This document shows positions 1 through 6,787 of a stretch of DNA of 22,845 nucleotides, piece after piece (positions within the stretch are counted from its first letter, which is position 1; each line of letters opens with the position of its first letter). Position numbers and translations under genes: made by a program. This DNA is from Candidatus Gerdarchaeota archaeon (GTDB lineage: Archaea; Asgardarchaeota; Heimdallarchaeia; JABLTI01). The stretch lies in contig JAEORM010000193.1 in the NCBI GenBank assembly GCA_016840905.1, positions 1 to 22,845 on the forward strand. Direction: 5' to 3'. The notes beneath the pieces were generated by a model. That model worked only from the letters and a program-made list of their open reading frames with translations. It was not told the DNA's origin and searched no databases.

Positions 1-741
1 ATTTGCTAAGAGTGTATTTGGAACACTACCATATTCAATAAAAACTCCTTCAACATGAATATCCTTTTCTTCTCCTTCTTCTTTGTAAGTGACTGACGTG
101 ACATACTCATCACCAGAGATTTTTGTTACCCTACTATTGAAGTGAATATCAACATTATCTCTACCTTTCAATCGTGCTTCATAAATAGCATCTGCTTCTA
201 ATTCTTTCTTTGTGCATAAAAGGTAAACCTTAGATGAGATGTTTGCTAAATAAAGTGCTGATTTTACTGCCCCATTTCCATACCCTAAAACAGCAGTAGG
301 TTTATTTTGATAAAGAGCACCATCGCAAACACTACAATAGGAAACCCCTTTAGCATAATATTCTTCTTCGCCTTCTATTCGCATCTTGCGATGACGGGCA
401 CCCATAGCTAATATAACAACTTGAGCATTAAATGTCTCATCTTCATCTGTTTTTACAATAAACGTATTATCATCTTTCTCTATTGAAACAACATTAGAAT
501 AAGCTAGTTTTGCGCCATTAGCTTTTGTTTGAATTTCCATTTCTTCCATTAGTTCTAATCCTTGAATGCCTTTTTTATAACCAGGATAGTTTTCTATCAA
601 TCCAAGTTTGGCTACTTGAGATTCATATGGATTGCCTACAATTAATGTTGATATGCCTGCTCTTGCGGTATAGATTGCTGCTGTTAATCCTGCTGGTCCT
701 GCGCCAATAACAATTACTTGATATTCCTGTTCTTGTAACAT
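1..741 (-). CDS. trxB: Thioredoxin-reductase-like FAD/NAD(P)-binding oxidoreductase (3' end cut by window)
   Basis: Low-molecular-weight thioredoxin reductase family flavoprotein, which normally passes electrons via FAD and a CxxC disulfide to thioredoxin or a similar carrier in the cytoplasm. The 247 visible codons show the FAD-binding GAGPAG (residues 13-18), the redox-active CSVCDG with C136 and C139, and a second nucleotide-binding loop GYGNGA (153-158). Family members are usually about 300-330 residues, so roughly 60-80 C-terminal residues lie outside the window. The ATG at 741 has a good Shine-Dalgarno (AGGTGA, 749-754) seven bases upstream. Odd point: where NADPH-using relatives carry HRRxxxR, this protein has CTKKELE (176-182), so NADPH preference is doubtful; NADH, F420H2 or ferredoxin as donor is an inference. 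Some archaeal relatives are known not to use NADPH. Confidence 0.9.
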   Translation of the reverse strand, partial: MLQEQEYQVIVIGAGPAGLTAAIYTARAGISTLIVGNPYESQVAKLGLIENYPGYKKGIQGLELMEEMEIQTKANGAKLAYSNVVSIEKDDNTFIVKTDEDETFNAQVVILAMGARHRKMRIEGEEEYYAKGVSYCSVCDGALYQNKPTAVLGYGNGAVKSALYLANISSKVYLLCTKKELEADAIYEARLKGRDNVDIHFNSRVTKISGDEYVTSVTYKEEGEEKDIHVEGVFIEYGSVPNTLLAN

Positions 742-795
742 AATCCTTTCACCTATTTTTTAATAGAGATTATTCATATGATTCTATCAATTTAG

Positions 796-807
796 ATTAT
801 ATTAAAT
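796..807 (-). promoter_or_regulatory. Candidate TATA box for the thioredoxin-reductase-like gene
   Basis: On the minus strand this reads ATTTAATATAAT, an archaeal TATA-like element about 55 bases ahead of the ATG at 741. It would place transcription start near 770-775 and leave a short leader carrying the AGGTGA ribosome-binding site. Based on composition and spacing only; the surroundings are AT-rich. Confidence 0.35.
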
Positions 808-829
808 AATTATGGTTTAACAATATAGC

Positions 830-846
830 TTTTCTTTAAAAGAAAA
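830..846. repeat. 8-bp palindrome between GTPBP1-like and trxB-like genes
   Basis: TTTTCTTT-A-AAAGAAAA is a perfect inverted repeat with a one-base centre. It lies 20 bases past the stop of the GTPBP1-like gene and just upstream of the likely trxB promoter. It could be part of an operator or a weak transcript-end hairpin; no U-tract follows it in the direction of transcription, which argues against an intrinsic terminator. In AT-rich DNA it may be chance. Confidence 0.3.
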
Positions 847-865
847 CATTATTCTATAAAGTCTA

Positions 866-2485
866 TTAAGCAGAAAAGATTTTAGTTATTTTTCCTATTC
901 CTTTGGTTCGTCCTTCTCTGAAAATTATTTGCCTTCCCTCTATAAGATATTCAGGACTATATAAAAATTGGAATTTTACTAACGCTTTATCTCCGGTTCT
1001 TATGATTTCTTTATCCATATCTATGATTTTTGCTGTTTGTCTTATAGTTCCACAATGAACAACTGCCTGATAATTTTTCTGAATAGTAGTTGAGTGATAA
1101 AGAACTAGTATTTCTGCTTCAAATAGATGAGAAACCTTAGGCTCTATATGTTCATCTAAAAGTACCATTCCTTTCCGTATAGAAGATCTTTGAATGCGTC
1201 TTATAGCAAATGTTGCAGTTTGTCCAGCAACAATCCTTCGAACTGGTACACGTTTATTTTGAATGCTAACTATTTTCACCTTTTTGAATTGGCCCAATTC
1301 ATCTGGTCCAAGTTGTAATGTATCATCAATTGAAACGGAGCCACTAATTAAAGTACCTGCTACAACTGTACCTACGCCAGTAACAGCATAGGTTTCATCA
1401 ATATGGAATTCTACAGGTTTTTCCAATTGATCTTCCCAATTTCTATTTGCAGGTAATAAATTCAAGAATTTCTTTAAGAGATCTAAATTTTCTCCAGTTA
1501 CATTTGAAATTAGAAAAATTGGTGCTATTCGTCTCGAGGTAAGATTTTTTGTGCTAACTATAACATCATCATCTGTTCTAATAATGATTGGTATTTTATT
1601 TGAACCTGGAATCTTGAGTAATTTTGTTATATCATCTATAGTTTGTTTTAAAACGTGGTTGGGACAAATATCTATTTTAGTAATTATTACTATTATAGGA
1701 ACTTTTAAAGCTAAAGCAATTCCAAGGTGCTCTTTAGTCATCCCAACTACTCCCATATTTCCTCCAATAATTAAGAGAACATAGTCAGGTATATGACCTG
1801 TTAGACCAAAAAGAGTTGTTTTTAGATATTTCTCATGACCACCAAGATCTATAAATGTTAGAATTTTTGAACTTGCTTCTATAACCTTCGCCCAAGAATG
1901 TCGATCTAATTTATCTCTGTTAATATAATTTCCCTTACTATCCAAACCAATGATTTGCTGGCTGATACTTGATGTTCTACCAGTTTCGAGTTCATGTTTG
2001 TGTCGAAAAACATTTACTCGAGCAAGACCTCTACCATCATCAAGATTACCTTGAGTAAGTACACCAATCAAAGTACTTTTGCCGCTATCAACATTCCCAG
2101 CAACTGCTATTCTAATCTCTAAAAACTCTTCTTCAGCTAATTTCCTAACTAAGACTTCTGCTACTTTACCAGATTCACCATCACGTTTTCTTAAAATAGT
2201 GATATCAGCTTTTAAACTCTGAGCCATTTTTTCTAAAGTCTTAATTGAGCTCTCAAGCTCTTCTTCAGAAACTCCTTTCGGATAACCACTCTCTTCTATT
2301 CCCAATTCATAAATTGCCTCCCCTTGCCCTTCTTGTAATCTAAATTTCATTTGGGATACTAAATGTTCAAATCTAGTGACTGTAGGATCTATTATCTTTA
2401 ATTTATATTCCACATTGCCTTCTTCAGATTCATTGTTTTGTTTTTTCTTTTTTTTATTATTACTATTATTAACTTCTGAAGGCAT
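866..2485 (-). CDS. GTPBP1-like translational GTPase (EF-Tu superfamily)
   Basis: A 539-residue GTP-binding protein of the GTPBP1/GTPBP2 group, relatives of EF-1A/EF-Tu linked in eukaryotes to translation elongation and mRNA turnover; the archaeal role is not well defined. After a Lys/Asn/Glu-rich low-complexity start (about 1-25) comes the family-typical N-terminal region with GEAIYELG (55-62), then the GTPase domain: P-loop GNVDSGKST (130-138), switch I Thr in GRTSSIS (169-175), DLGGH (213-217), TKID (269-272). The C-terminal half holds two EF-Tu-like beta-barrels ending in a basic REGRTKGIG segment. The ATG at 2485 is preceded by a purine-rich stretch (GGAAAAGG). The same-strand coiled-coil gene ends 109 bases upstream, so this gene probably has its own promoter. 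A run of nine A then six A in codons 11-16 encodes polylysine and could be slippery. Confidence 0.9.
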   Translation of the reverse strand: MPSEVNNSNNKKKKKQNNESEEGNVEYKLKIIDPTVTRFEHLVSQMKFRLQEGQGEAIYELGIEESGYPKGVSEEELESSIKTLEKMAQSLKADITILRKRDGESGKVAEVLVRKLAEEEFLEIRIAVAGNVDSGKSTLIGVLTQGNLDDGRGLARVNVFRHKHELETGRTSSISQQIIGLDSKGNYINRDKLDRHSWAKVIEASSKILTFIDLGGHEKYLKTTLFGLTGHIPDYVLLIIGGNMGVVGMTKEHLGIALALKVPIIVIITKIDICPNHVLKQTIDDITKLLKIPGSNKIPIIIRTDDDVIVSTKNLTSRRIAPIFLISNVTGENLDLLKKFLNLLPANRNWEDQLEKPVEFHIDETYAVTGVGTVVAGTLISGSVSIDDTLQLGPDELGQFKKVKIVSIQNKRVPVRRIVAGQTATFAIRRIQRSSIRKGMVLLDEHIEPKVSHLFEAEILVLYHSTTIQKNYQAVVHCGTIRQTAKIIDMDKEIIRTGDKALVKFQFLYSPEYLIEGRQIIFREGRTKGIGKITKIFSA

Positions 2486-2556
2486 TTATTGCAACCTTTT
2501 CCTATTTATTAGGTATAATAATAAAACAGCATTGATTTTTATTAAAAATAACAATC

Positions 2557-2581
2557 GATTTGATAAAAAAATGATTTGATA
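2557..2581. repeat. 9-base direct repeat GATTTGATA upstream of the GTPBP1-like gene
   Basis: GATTTGATA occurs at 2557-2565 and again at 2573-2581, start to start 16 bases apart, in the 109-base spacer that must carry the GTPBP1-like promoter. It could be a tandem regulator site; chance recurrence is possible because the spacer is AT-rich. Confidence 0.25.
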
Positions 2582-2594
2582 TCATTAGCTGTTT

Positions 2595-3812
2595 TTATTC
2601 TTTAATGTTAATTTTAACGTCTTGTTTTGTTAGTTTTCTAACATTTCTTTGTGTTTCAGCTGCAAGATTGACAATTTCAGCATTAAGTGATTCTAAAAGA
2701 TCTTCCAAATCTTTGATTCTACGACGAGCTCTATCTTTATTTTTCTCAATTGTATCTTGTTTGTGTTGGAATTCTTCTATTTGCTCTTTTAATCCTACTT
2801 CTTGAACTCTGATTTCAATCTTTGTTCTGGATTCTACTAAATCAAGTAACTCTTTATGGATTCCCATTAGTGAACCACCTATTATATCTTCACCAATTTG
2901 GGTAGCTTTATTGTTCATTGATGACTTCAATTTTAGCTTATCATCTTTAACAGCATCGATTAAAATTTCCATTAAATCCTTAAGTTTATTGTAACCAATT
3001 TCTAATTCTTCCAAAGCTTTCACAGGTTCATCCCTAAGAAGATTTGCAAAGTCAACTAGATGAAGTGGGATCATTACTTTGCCATCTTGTCCTCTGGCGA
3101 GCAATTTTCTCAAAGGCTTATCCAAGCCACTTAATTCATATTTTAGCTTATTTCCTATACTATTTATTTCCTTTTCAATAGTATCAAGCTCTTGAAGGAT
3201 TGATTGAGATTTCAAACTTATTGCACTACTATTCAACTCTTCGAGTTCTTTTTCAATAGCTTCTATACCATTATTTTCATTTTTTATTTCATCTTTAAGA
3301 TTCTCTCGTTCCTTTACTTTATCAATTATAGATGAAATATCATCAGAGGTCTGATCAACCTCTTTAAGTAAAACTGATTTATCATCCAAAAATACTTTAA
3401 AGTCTTGATAGTTTTTCTGTAAGCGCGTTAAAGCTCTATTTAAAATAAAAACTCTTGTTCTATATTTTTTCTTAAGATTAGGTATGAATCGTTGACCCAC
3501 AGTTAGTACTCTTTGTAAAAATTTCTCAAGTGATTTTATCAATTCTTCAGCTGTTTTGTATGTAACCTTCTCTGGAACCTGAAATTCATCAACCATTTCA
3601 GTCATTTTTTCATAGATATTCTGTGAAGATCTAGACTCAGCATCAACAGTATCATTAACTTCAAAATCTTTAGCAGCTATTTTCAATTCTTCAAGATTAG
3701 AGGTAAAAATATCAAACCATTTTTTAATTTCAATTCTAATTTTTTTTACACTATTGTCAGTTTCTTCTTCAAACCATGCTTTCATTTTGCTAAGTGAAAT
3801 CAATGTAAACAT
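2595..3812 (-). CDS. Coiled-coil protein of unknown function
   Basis: I do not recognise a named family. The 405-residue protein is highly charged (Lys/Glu/Asp) and almost entirely helical in appearance, with long heptad-like stretches around residues 150-225 and 290-400, no signal peptide and no membrane segment, so it is probably cytoplasmic. A less charged central segment, about 225-265, contains LARGQDGKVMIPLH followed by a DEPVKAL stretch and may be a small folded unit between coils. Such proteins are often loosely labelled SbcC- or SMC-like, but no Walker motifs are present, so it is not an SMC ATPase. The start is uncertain: ATG at 3812, or the ATG at codon 10 (MKAWF). It lies divergently from the MoxR-VWA pair and upstream of the GTPBP1-like gene; nothing ties it firmly to either. 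Confidence 0.75.
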   Translation of the reverse strand: MFTLISLSKMKAWFEEETDNSVKKIRIEIKKWFDIFTSNLEELKIAAKDFEVNDTVDAESRSSQNIYEKMTEMVDEFQVPEKVTYKTAEELIKSLEKFLQRVLTVGQRFIPNLKKKYRTRVFILNRALTRLQKNYQDFKVFLDDKSVLLKEVDQTSDDISSIIDKVKERENLKDEIKNENNGIEAIEKELEELNSSAISLKSQSILQELDTIEKEINSIGNKLKYELSGLDKPLRKLLARGQDGKVMIPLHLVDFANLLRDEPVKALEELEIGYNKLKDLMEILIDAVKDDKLKLKSSMNNKATQIGEDIIGGSLMGIHKELLDLVESRTKIEIRVQEVGLKEQIEEFQHKQDTIEKNKDRARRRIKDLEDLLESLNAEIVNLAAETQRNVRKLTKQDVKINIKE

Positions 3813-3855
3813 CCCATAAAATTTATCTTAAAATTTATTTTTGGTTCTTTTTCAA

Positions 3856-3864
3856 CTTTATATG
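3856..3864 (-). promoter_or_regulatory. Candidate TATA box for the coiled-coil gene
   Basis: Minus-strand CATATAAAG lies about 45 bases ahead of the ATG at 3812, predicting transcription start near 3835 and a leader of about 20 bases. It sits in the divergent spacer shared with the MoxR gene. Motif and spacing only. Confidence 0.35.
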
Positions 3865-3991
3865 TTGTATATTTACGCTATTTTATTTATCTTTCCTAAT
3901 ATATGACTCATGTAGTAATTGGTACTTTAAATTTAATTTTTTCATCTTCTAATTTAAATACTTCTAATAAAAATAAAAGGACTATAGAAAA

Positions 3992-4000
3992 AATATATAA
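3992..4000 (+). promoter_or_regulatory. Candidate TATA box for the MoxR-VWA pair
   Basis: AATATATAA preceded by an A-rich tract is a good archaeal TATA match. The implied transcription start is near 4022-4026, giving a leader of about 70 bases before the ATG at 4094. An inverted repeat (4016-4032) covers that predicted start. Confidence 0.45.
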
Positions 4001-4015
4001 GTTCATTTTAATGTG

Positions 4016-4032
4016 AATCCTAAGCTAGGATT
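4016..4032. repeat. Inverted repeat at the predicted MoxR-VWA transcription start
   Basis: AATCCTA-AGC-TAGGATT is a perfect 7-bp inverted repeat with a 3-base spacer, starting 16 bases after the TATA-like box. Its position over the predicted start suits an archaeal repressor operator. No T-tract follows, so it is unlikely to be a terminator. Confidence 0.45.
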
Positions 4033-4093
4033 ACATTTAATTAATTAAAAAACCAATGTATTTTGGTACTAGCAATTATTAGGTCTGATAATT

Positions 4094-4975
4094 ATGCCTA
4101 CAAAAGAAGTTGATAAAAGTAATTTAAAAGAATCTGTTGAAGCAATTAAGAAAAAGTTCGGAATTGTTGGTCGAACAAATGAATTAATGAAAGCTCTTGC
4201 TGCAAAAGCTGCTAAAAGACATATTTTGTTGGAAGGTCCAGTTGGTGTAGGAAAAACAGCTATGGCTCATTCATTAGCAGCATATCTTAATACCGAATTT
4301 GTACGATTTGATGGTGACGAGCGATACCATCCTGATAAGCTTGTAGGCCATTTTGATCCTCCAGTAGTTCTTGAGAAAGGGTATTCCTTTGAATCCTTTG
4401 TATCGGGACCATTAATTAGAGCTATGCAAGAAGGAGCAATTCTTTTTGCTAATGAAATAAATCGTTGTCCTGAATCAACTCAAAACGTTTTATTGTCAGC
4501 TATGGATGAAGGTCGTATAGTTATTCCTAAATTGGGGGAAGTAAATGCTAAAGAAGGATTTTTCATTATTGCTACACAAAATCCTGTTGAGTTCATTGCT
4601 ACAACACCACTTGGTGAAGCAATAAAAGATCGATTTGTTTGGATTCGCTTAGATTATCAAACTGAAGAAGAAGAAAAGCAAATTGTTGCAGCTAATGTAA
4701 AAGATGCTCCTAAAGATATAATAGAATATTCTGTTTTAATTGTTCGAGAAACCCGTAGCAATGTAAAATTACGTCGTGGGGCAAGTATAAGAGGTGCAAT
4801 TGATCTAGCTTCAATTATCAATGAATTCGATGAACGAACAATTAATACTTGGATTGATATTAGTATAATGGCTTTAGCAACAAAAATTGAGCTAGAAGAT
4901 GGTGTCGAAGAAAAAATCGAAATAGTCATCGAGGAACTTGTGAGAAAAGTTATTGGGAAGTTTTTTCGGGCCTAG
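4094..4975 (+). CDS. MoxR-type AAA+ ATPase
   Basis: A 293-residue AAA+ ATPase of the MoxR group, which act with VWA proteins as metal-insertion, maturation or remodelling chaperones. Visible motifs: Walker A GPVGVGKT (48-55), Walker B region ILFANEINR (116-124), sensor-1 ATQNP (160-164), a probable arginine finger in IKDRF (177-181), then a C-terminal lid. The Walker B Asp is Asn here (N120-E121 in place of the usual DE); this may be a subfamily trait, since Glu is retained, but it could slow ATP turnover. The pair with the following VWA gene is the standard arrangement for this family and strongly supports joint function; the substrate is unknown. No obvious metalloenzyme target lies next to it. 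The ATG at 4094 lacks a clear Shine-Dalgarno. Confidence 0.9.
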   Translation: MPTKEVDKSNLKESVEAIKKKFGIVGRTNELMKALAAKAAKRHILLEGPVGVGKTAMAHSLAAYLNTEFVRFDGDERYHPDKLVGHFDPPVVLEKGYSFESFVSGPLIRAMQEGAILFANEINRCPESTQNVLLSAMDEGRIVIPKLGEVNAKEGFFIIATQNPVEFIATTPLGEAIKDRFVWIRLDYQTEEEEKQIVAANVKDAPKDIIEYSVLIVRETRSNVKLRRGASIRGAIDLASIINEFDERTINTWIDISIMALATKIELEDGVEEKIEIVIEELVRKVIGKFFRA

Positions 4976-4985
4976 CGAGATAGAA

Positions 4986-6041
4986 ATGCCTCGAGGGCCA
5001 GGACAAATTCCACCACAATTTGGTAGGATGACTCCGGAAAAACTTGTTCAAGCTGAAATTGTTTCTGGTACACGTAACTCTCGAGAATACAATCAAATGA
5101 CCAAGGGAATGTCTTTTCCTCAAATTAAAAAAATGACCGAATTAGCTATTGAATATGATAATATGGATGCACTCAAAGGAATTGCTAAGAGTAATCAATA
5201 TGCTGTAGCAGAGGCTTTACAATCAAATGAAGGCGTAAGAATGATTGAACGGCGAGCTACAAGAGGTGAAGGTAGTGCTCCTGAATTATTCTTTATGCTT
5301 AGAAGTAATTTAAATCCAAATTATAAGCAAATCTATCGTCGATTAGCAAGAATATCTGTTCTAAAATCCTCATATCGAGTTGTTGGGAGAGGTCTTAAAG
5401 GAGATATGCAAATTCGAACTGAATATGAACCTGGTATGAGCGATTTTGATATGGATGAATTAATAGAAAAATATCTTTTAAATCGTTATATACAATACGA
5501 AGATATTGTTGCTATAGAACGTCGAAGTAGAGAAAATATTGGAGTACTAATGTTCGATACTTCAGGATCCCTATATGGAGAGAAATTTAGAAATGCTGCT
5601 ATGGCTGTAGCAATTTTATCGTATCATTTAGCAAAAGAAAAGTATGCGGTAATTTTATTCAACACTCAAGCAACAGTAATCAAACATATGGATGAAAAGG
5701 TAAAGATAGATGATCTAATAGATCGTGTTTTAGAAAGTGAATCTGCAGGTTATACTAATATTTATGATGCGTTAAAAAAGGGATTGGGCGAGTTAAACAA
5801 AGAAAAACAAACAGAAAAATTCGGTGTTGTAATATCTGATGGGTGTTTTAATAGAGGTGATGACCCAAGATTATTAGCTAAGAATTATTTTAATTTACAT
5901 GTTTTAGGATTACCTACAGAAAAGGAATGGGGTGAATTGGTTTGTAGAGATTTAGCTAGAATGGGAAAAGGACGATATATGGCAGTAAAAAGTATGAACC
6001 AAATACCACGAATTTTGATGAAAGTTTTACGTAAGAAGTAA
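4986..6041 (+). CDS. VWA-domain protein, partner of the MoxR-type ATPase
   Basis: The C-terminal half is a von Willebrand factor A domain with a complete MIDAS metal site: DTSGS beginning at D191, T257 in GYTNI and D285 in VISDG (numbered from the ATG at 4986). The N-terminal ~180 residues are a helical region without a name I can give. In MoxR-VWA (also BchI/BchD and CoxD/CoxE) systems the VWA partner binds the ATPase ring and the substrate. No signal peptide or membrane helix is seen, so it is probably cytoplasmic. Start choice: the frame extends back to a TTG at 4953, which would overlap the ATPase gene by 23 bases; the ATG at 4986, 11 bases past the ATPase stop, is the simpler start giving 351 residues. 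Either way the two genes are surely co-transcribed and probably translationally coupled. Confidence 0.88.
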   Translation: MPRGPGQIPPQFGRMTPEKLVQAEIVSGTRNSREYNQMTKGMSFPQIKKMTELAIEYDNMDALKGIAKSNQYAVAEALQSNEGVRMIERRATRGEGSAPELFFMLRSNLNPNYKQIYRRLARISVLKSSYRVVGRGLKGDMQIRTEYEPGMSDFDMDELIEKYLLNRYIQYEDIVAIERRSRENIGVLMFDTSGSLYGEKFRNAAMAVAILSYHLAKEKYAVILFNTQATVIKHMDEKVKIDDLIDRVLESESAGYTNIYDALKKGLGELNKEKQTEKFGVVISDGCFNRGDDPRLLAKNYFNLHVLGLPTEKEWGELVCRDLARMGKGRYMAVKSMNQIPRILMKVLRKK

Positions 6042-6065
6042 AATTAATTTATTTTGTCAAAAGAA

Positions 6066-6073
6066 TAAAAAAT
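6066..6073 (-). terminator. Possible T-tract terminator of the zinc-finger gene
   Basis: On the minus strand six T residues lie about 35 bases past the stop of the zinc-finger gene, in the 64-base convergent spacer. Archaeal transcription often ends at T-runs alone. Weak evidence. Confidence 0.25.
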
Positions 6074-6105
6074 GTTCGTGAAGAAGAAAAGAAGAAGTAT
6101 TGAAA

Positions 6106-6438
6106 TTATAAATTGAACATAGAACTATAATCTTCTTCTTCATCATCTTTTTGGGGTTTCTTCTTTCGCGCATAAGCAGTGATTAATTCGGGATGATTTT
6201 CTTGGACATGGGCTCGCCAATCTTTAATCATTCTTCCACAATAACCACAAATGCTAAGTGCTTCTTTTTCCTCTCTCTTAGCCAAATATTCTGCATATTT
6301 GGGATGTTTTCTTTTCATATGTTCATCGACATCATCAACTAAACATTGGCAAATTTTACAGAATTTTAAACCCTGTCTTTTATTTTGGATTATGGTAGAT
6401 TTTGCGCACAAATTGAAATCCTCAGCAACATTTTGCAA
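6106..6438 (-). CDS. Small protein with two C2H2-type zinc fingers
   Basis: A 110-residue basic/acidic protein with two metal sites of identical spacing, C-x2-C-x9-H-x4-H: C27, C30, H40, H45 and C64, C67, H77, H82, each ending in HP. The tail (about 92-104) runs from a KKK patch to an acidic DDEEEE-like stretch. Small C2H2 proteins are common in archaea and usually assumed to bind nucleic acid or protein; no specific role can be assigned. The only upstream start in frame is TTG at 6438 (another TTG is at codon 10); no ATG occurs before the first finger. A TATA-like element centred about 25 bases upstream supports a leaderless message beginning at or near this TTG. It is convergent with the VWA gene. 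Confidence 0.8.
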   Translation of the reverse strand: MQNVAEDFNLCAKSTIIQNKRQGLKFCKICQCLVDDVDEHMKRKHPKYAEYLAKREEKEALSICGYCGRMIKDWRAHVQENHPELITAYARKKKPQKDDEEEDYSSMFNL

Positions 6439-6457
6439 ATAAGCTTTCTTATTTAAG

Positions 6458-6467
6458 TTTATTTAAA
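6458..6467 (-). promoter_or_regulatory. Candidate TATA box for the zinc-finger gene (leaderless start)
   Basis: Minus-strand TTTAAATAAA is centred about 25 bases from the TTG at 6438, the distance expected between an archaeal TATA box and the transcription start. It therefore helps fix the unusual TTG start by implying a leaderless mRNA. Confidence 0.4.
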
Positions 6468-6630
6468 GAAGTAAAACGCTACAACTTTTGTTTTACATTA
6501 AAAGAGAGACAGTCATCACTTAAAAATCTTGCCCGTGTGTTAGCATTTTTGATTGTATGTTGAACATTTGTATTTATTTGCGGCTATTTTCTGTCATTAT
6601 GTAAAATATTCTTATTACGTAATATCTAAT

Positions 6631-6660
6631 TATTACCATTTTTATTAAAAAATGGTCATA
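6631..6660. repeat. Hairpin in the long spacer
   Basis: ACCATTTTT-ATTA-AAAAATGGT (6635-6656) is a perfect 9-bp inverted repeat with a 4-base loop; the stem extends three more pairs (TAT/ATA) after one mismatch. It is about 90 bases ahead of the candidate promoter of the flavoprotein gene. It may be an operator, an architectural site or part of a transcript. Confidence 0.45.
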
Positions 6661-6682
6661 AATTAATCATTTTTTTAATTTT

Positions 6683-6725
6683 TTTTGGTAATATTTTTAT
6701 TAAATTAAAAAAAATCCTACCAAAA
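6683..6725. repeat. Inverted repeat TTTTGGTA / TACCAAAA upstream of the flavoprotein promoter
   Basis: Eight-base arms at 6683-6690 and 6718-6725 separated by 27 AT-rich bases, ending seven bases before the TATA-like box. A possible bipartite regulator site. Confidence 0.3.
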
Positions 6726-6731
6726 CATTCA

Positions 6732-6739
6732 TTATAAAA
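6732..6739 (+). promoter_or_regulatory. Candidate TATA box for the flavoprotein / C1 block
   Basis: TTATAAAA lies 25 bases (start to start) before the sequence AGAAGTAAAGGTG at 6757, which would then sit at the transcription start. The leader to the ATG at 6864 would be about 100 bases. Confidence 0.4.
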
Positions 6740-6756
6740 ATTAATTTTATTTAGAA

Positions 6757-6787
6757 AGAAGTAAAGGTGAAGAATAACCTTTTTTAA
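6757..6787 (+). promoter_or_regulatory. Leader element: shared 13-mer, small hairpin and T-run
   Basis: AGAAGTAAAGGTG (6757-6769) is identical to the sequence before the uL11 start (19861-19873) and lies at nearly the same distance from its TATA-like box. Overlapping it, AAAGGT (6763-6768) can pair with ACCTTT (6777-6782), and a short T-run follows, resembling a weak attenuator. A six-codon frame (GTG at 6767, stop 6785-6787) is also present but is probably incidental. Confidence 0.3.

Noticed and set aside
525..710. Plus-strand 61-codon open frame
   Set aside because: It lies wholly inside the minus-strand thioredoxin-reductase-like gene, is leucine-rich by reverse reading, and has no supporting features.
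830..846. Intrinsic terminator of the GTPBP1-like gene
   Set aside because: The palindrome is not followed by a T-tract on the minus strand, so it is listed only as a repeat.
2430..2460. Programmed frameshift at the A-rich run in the GTPBP1-like gene
   Set aside because: The frame is continuous and encodes a family-typical low-complexity lysine-rich start; no alternative product is evident.
4953..4985. TTG start for the VWA gene giving an overlap with the ATPase gene
   Set aside because: Possible, but the ATG at 4986 just after the ATPase stop is simpler; kept as a noted alternative.
6767..6787. Six-codon leader peptide (GTG to TAA) ahead of the flavoprotein gene
   Set aside because: Too short, without regulatory codons such as repeated identical residues, and its start overlaps the putative Shine-Dalgarno sequence.
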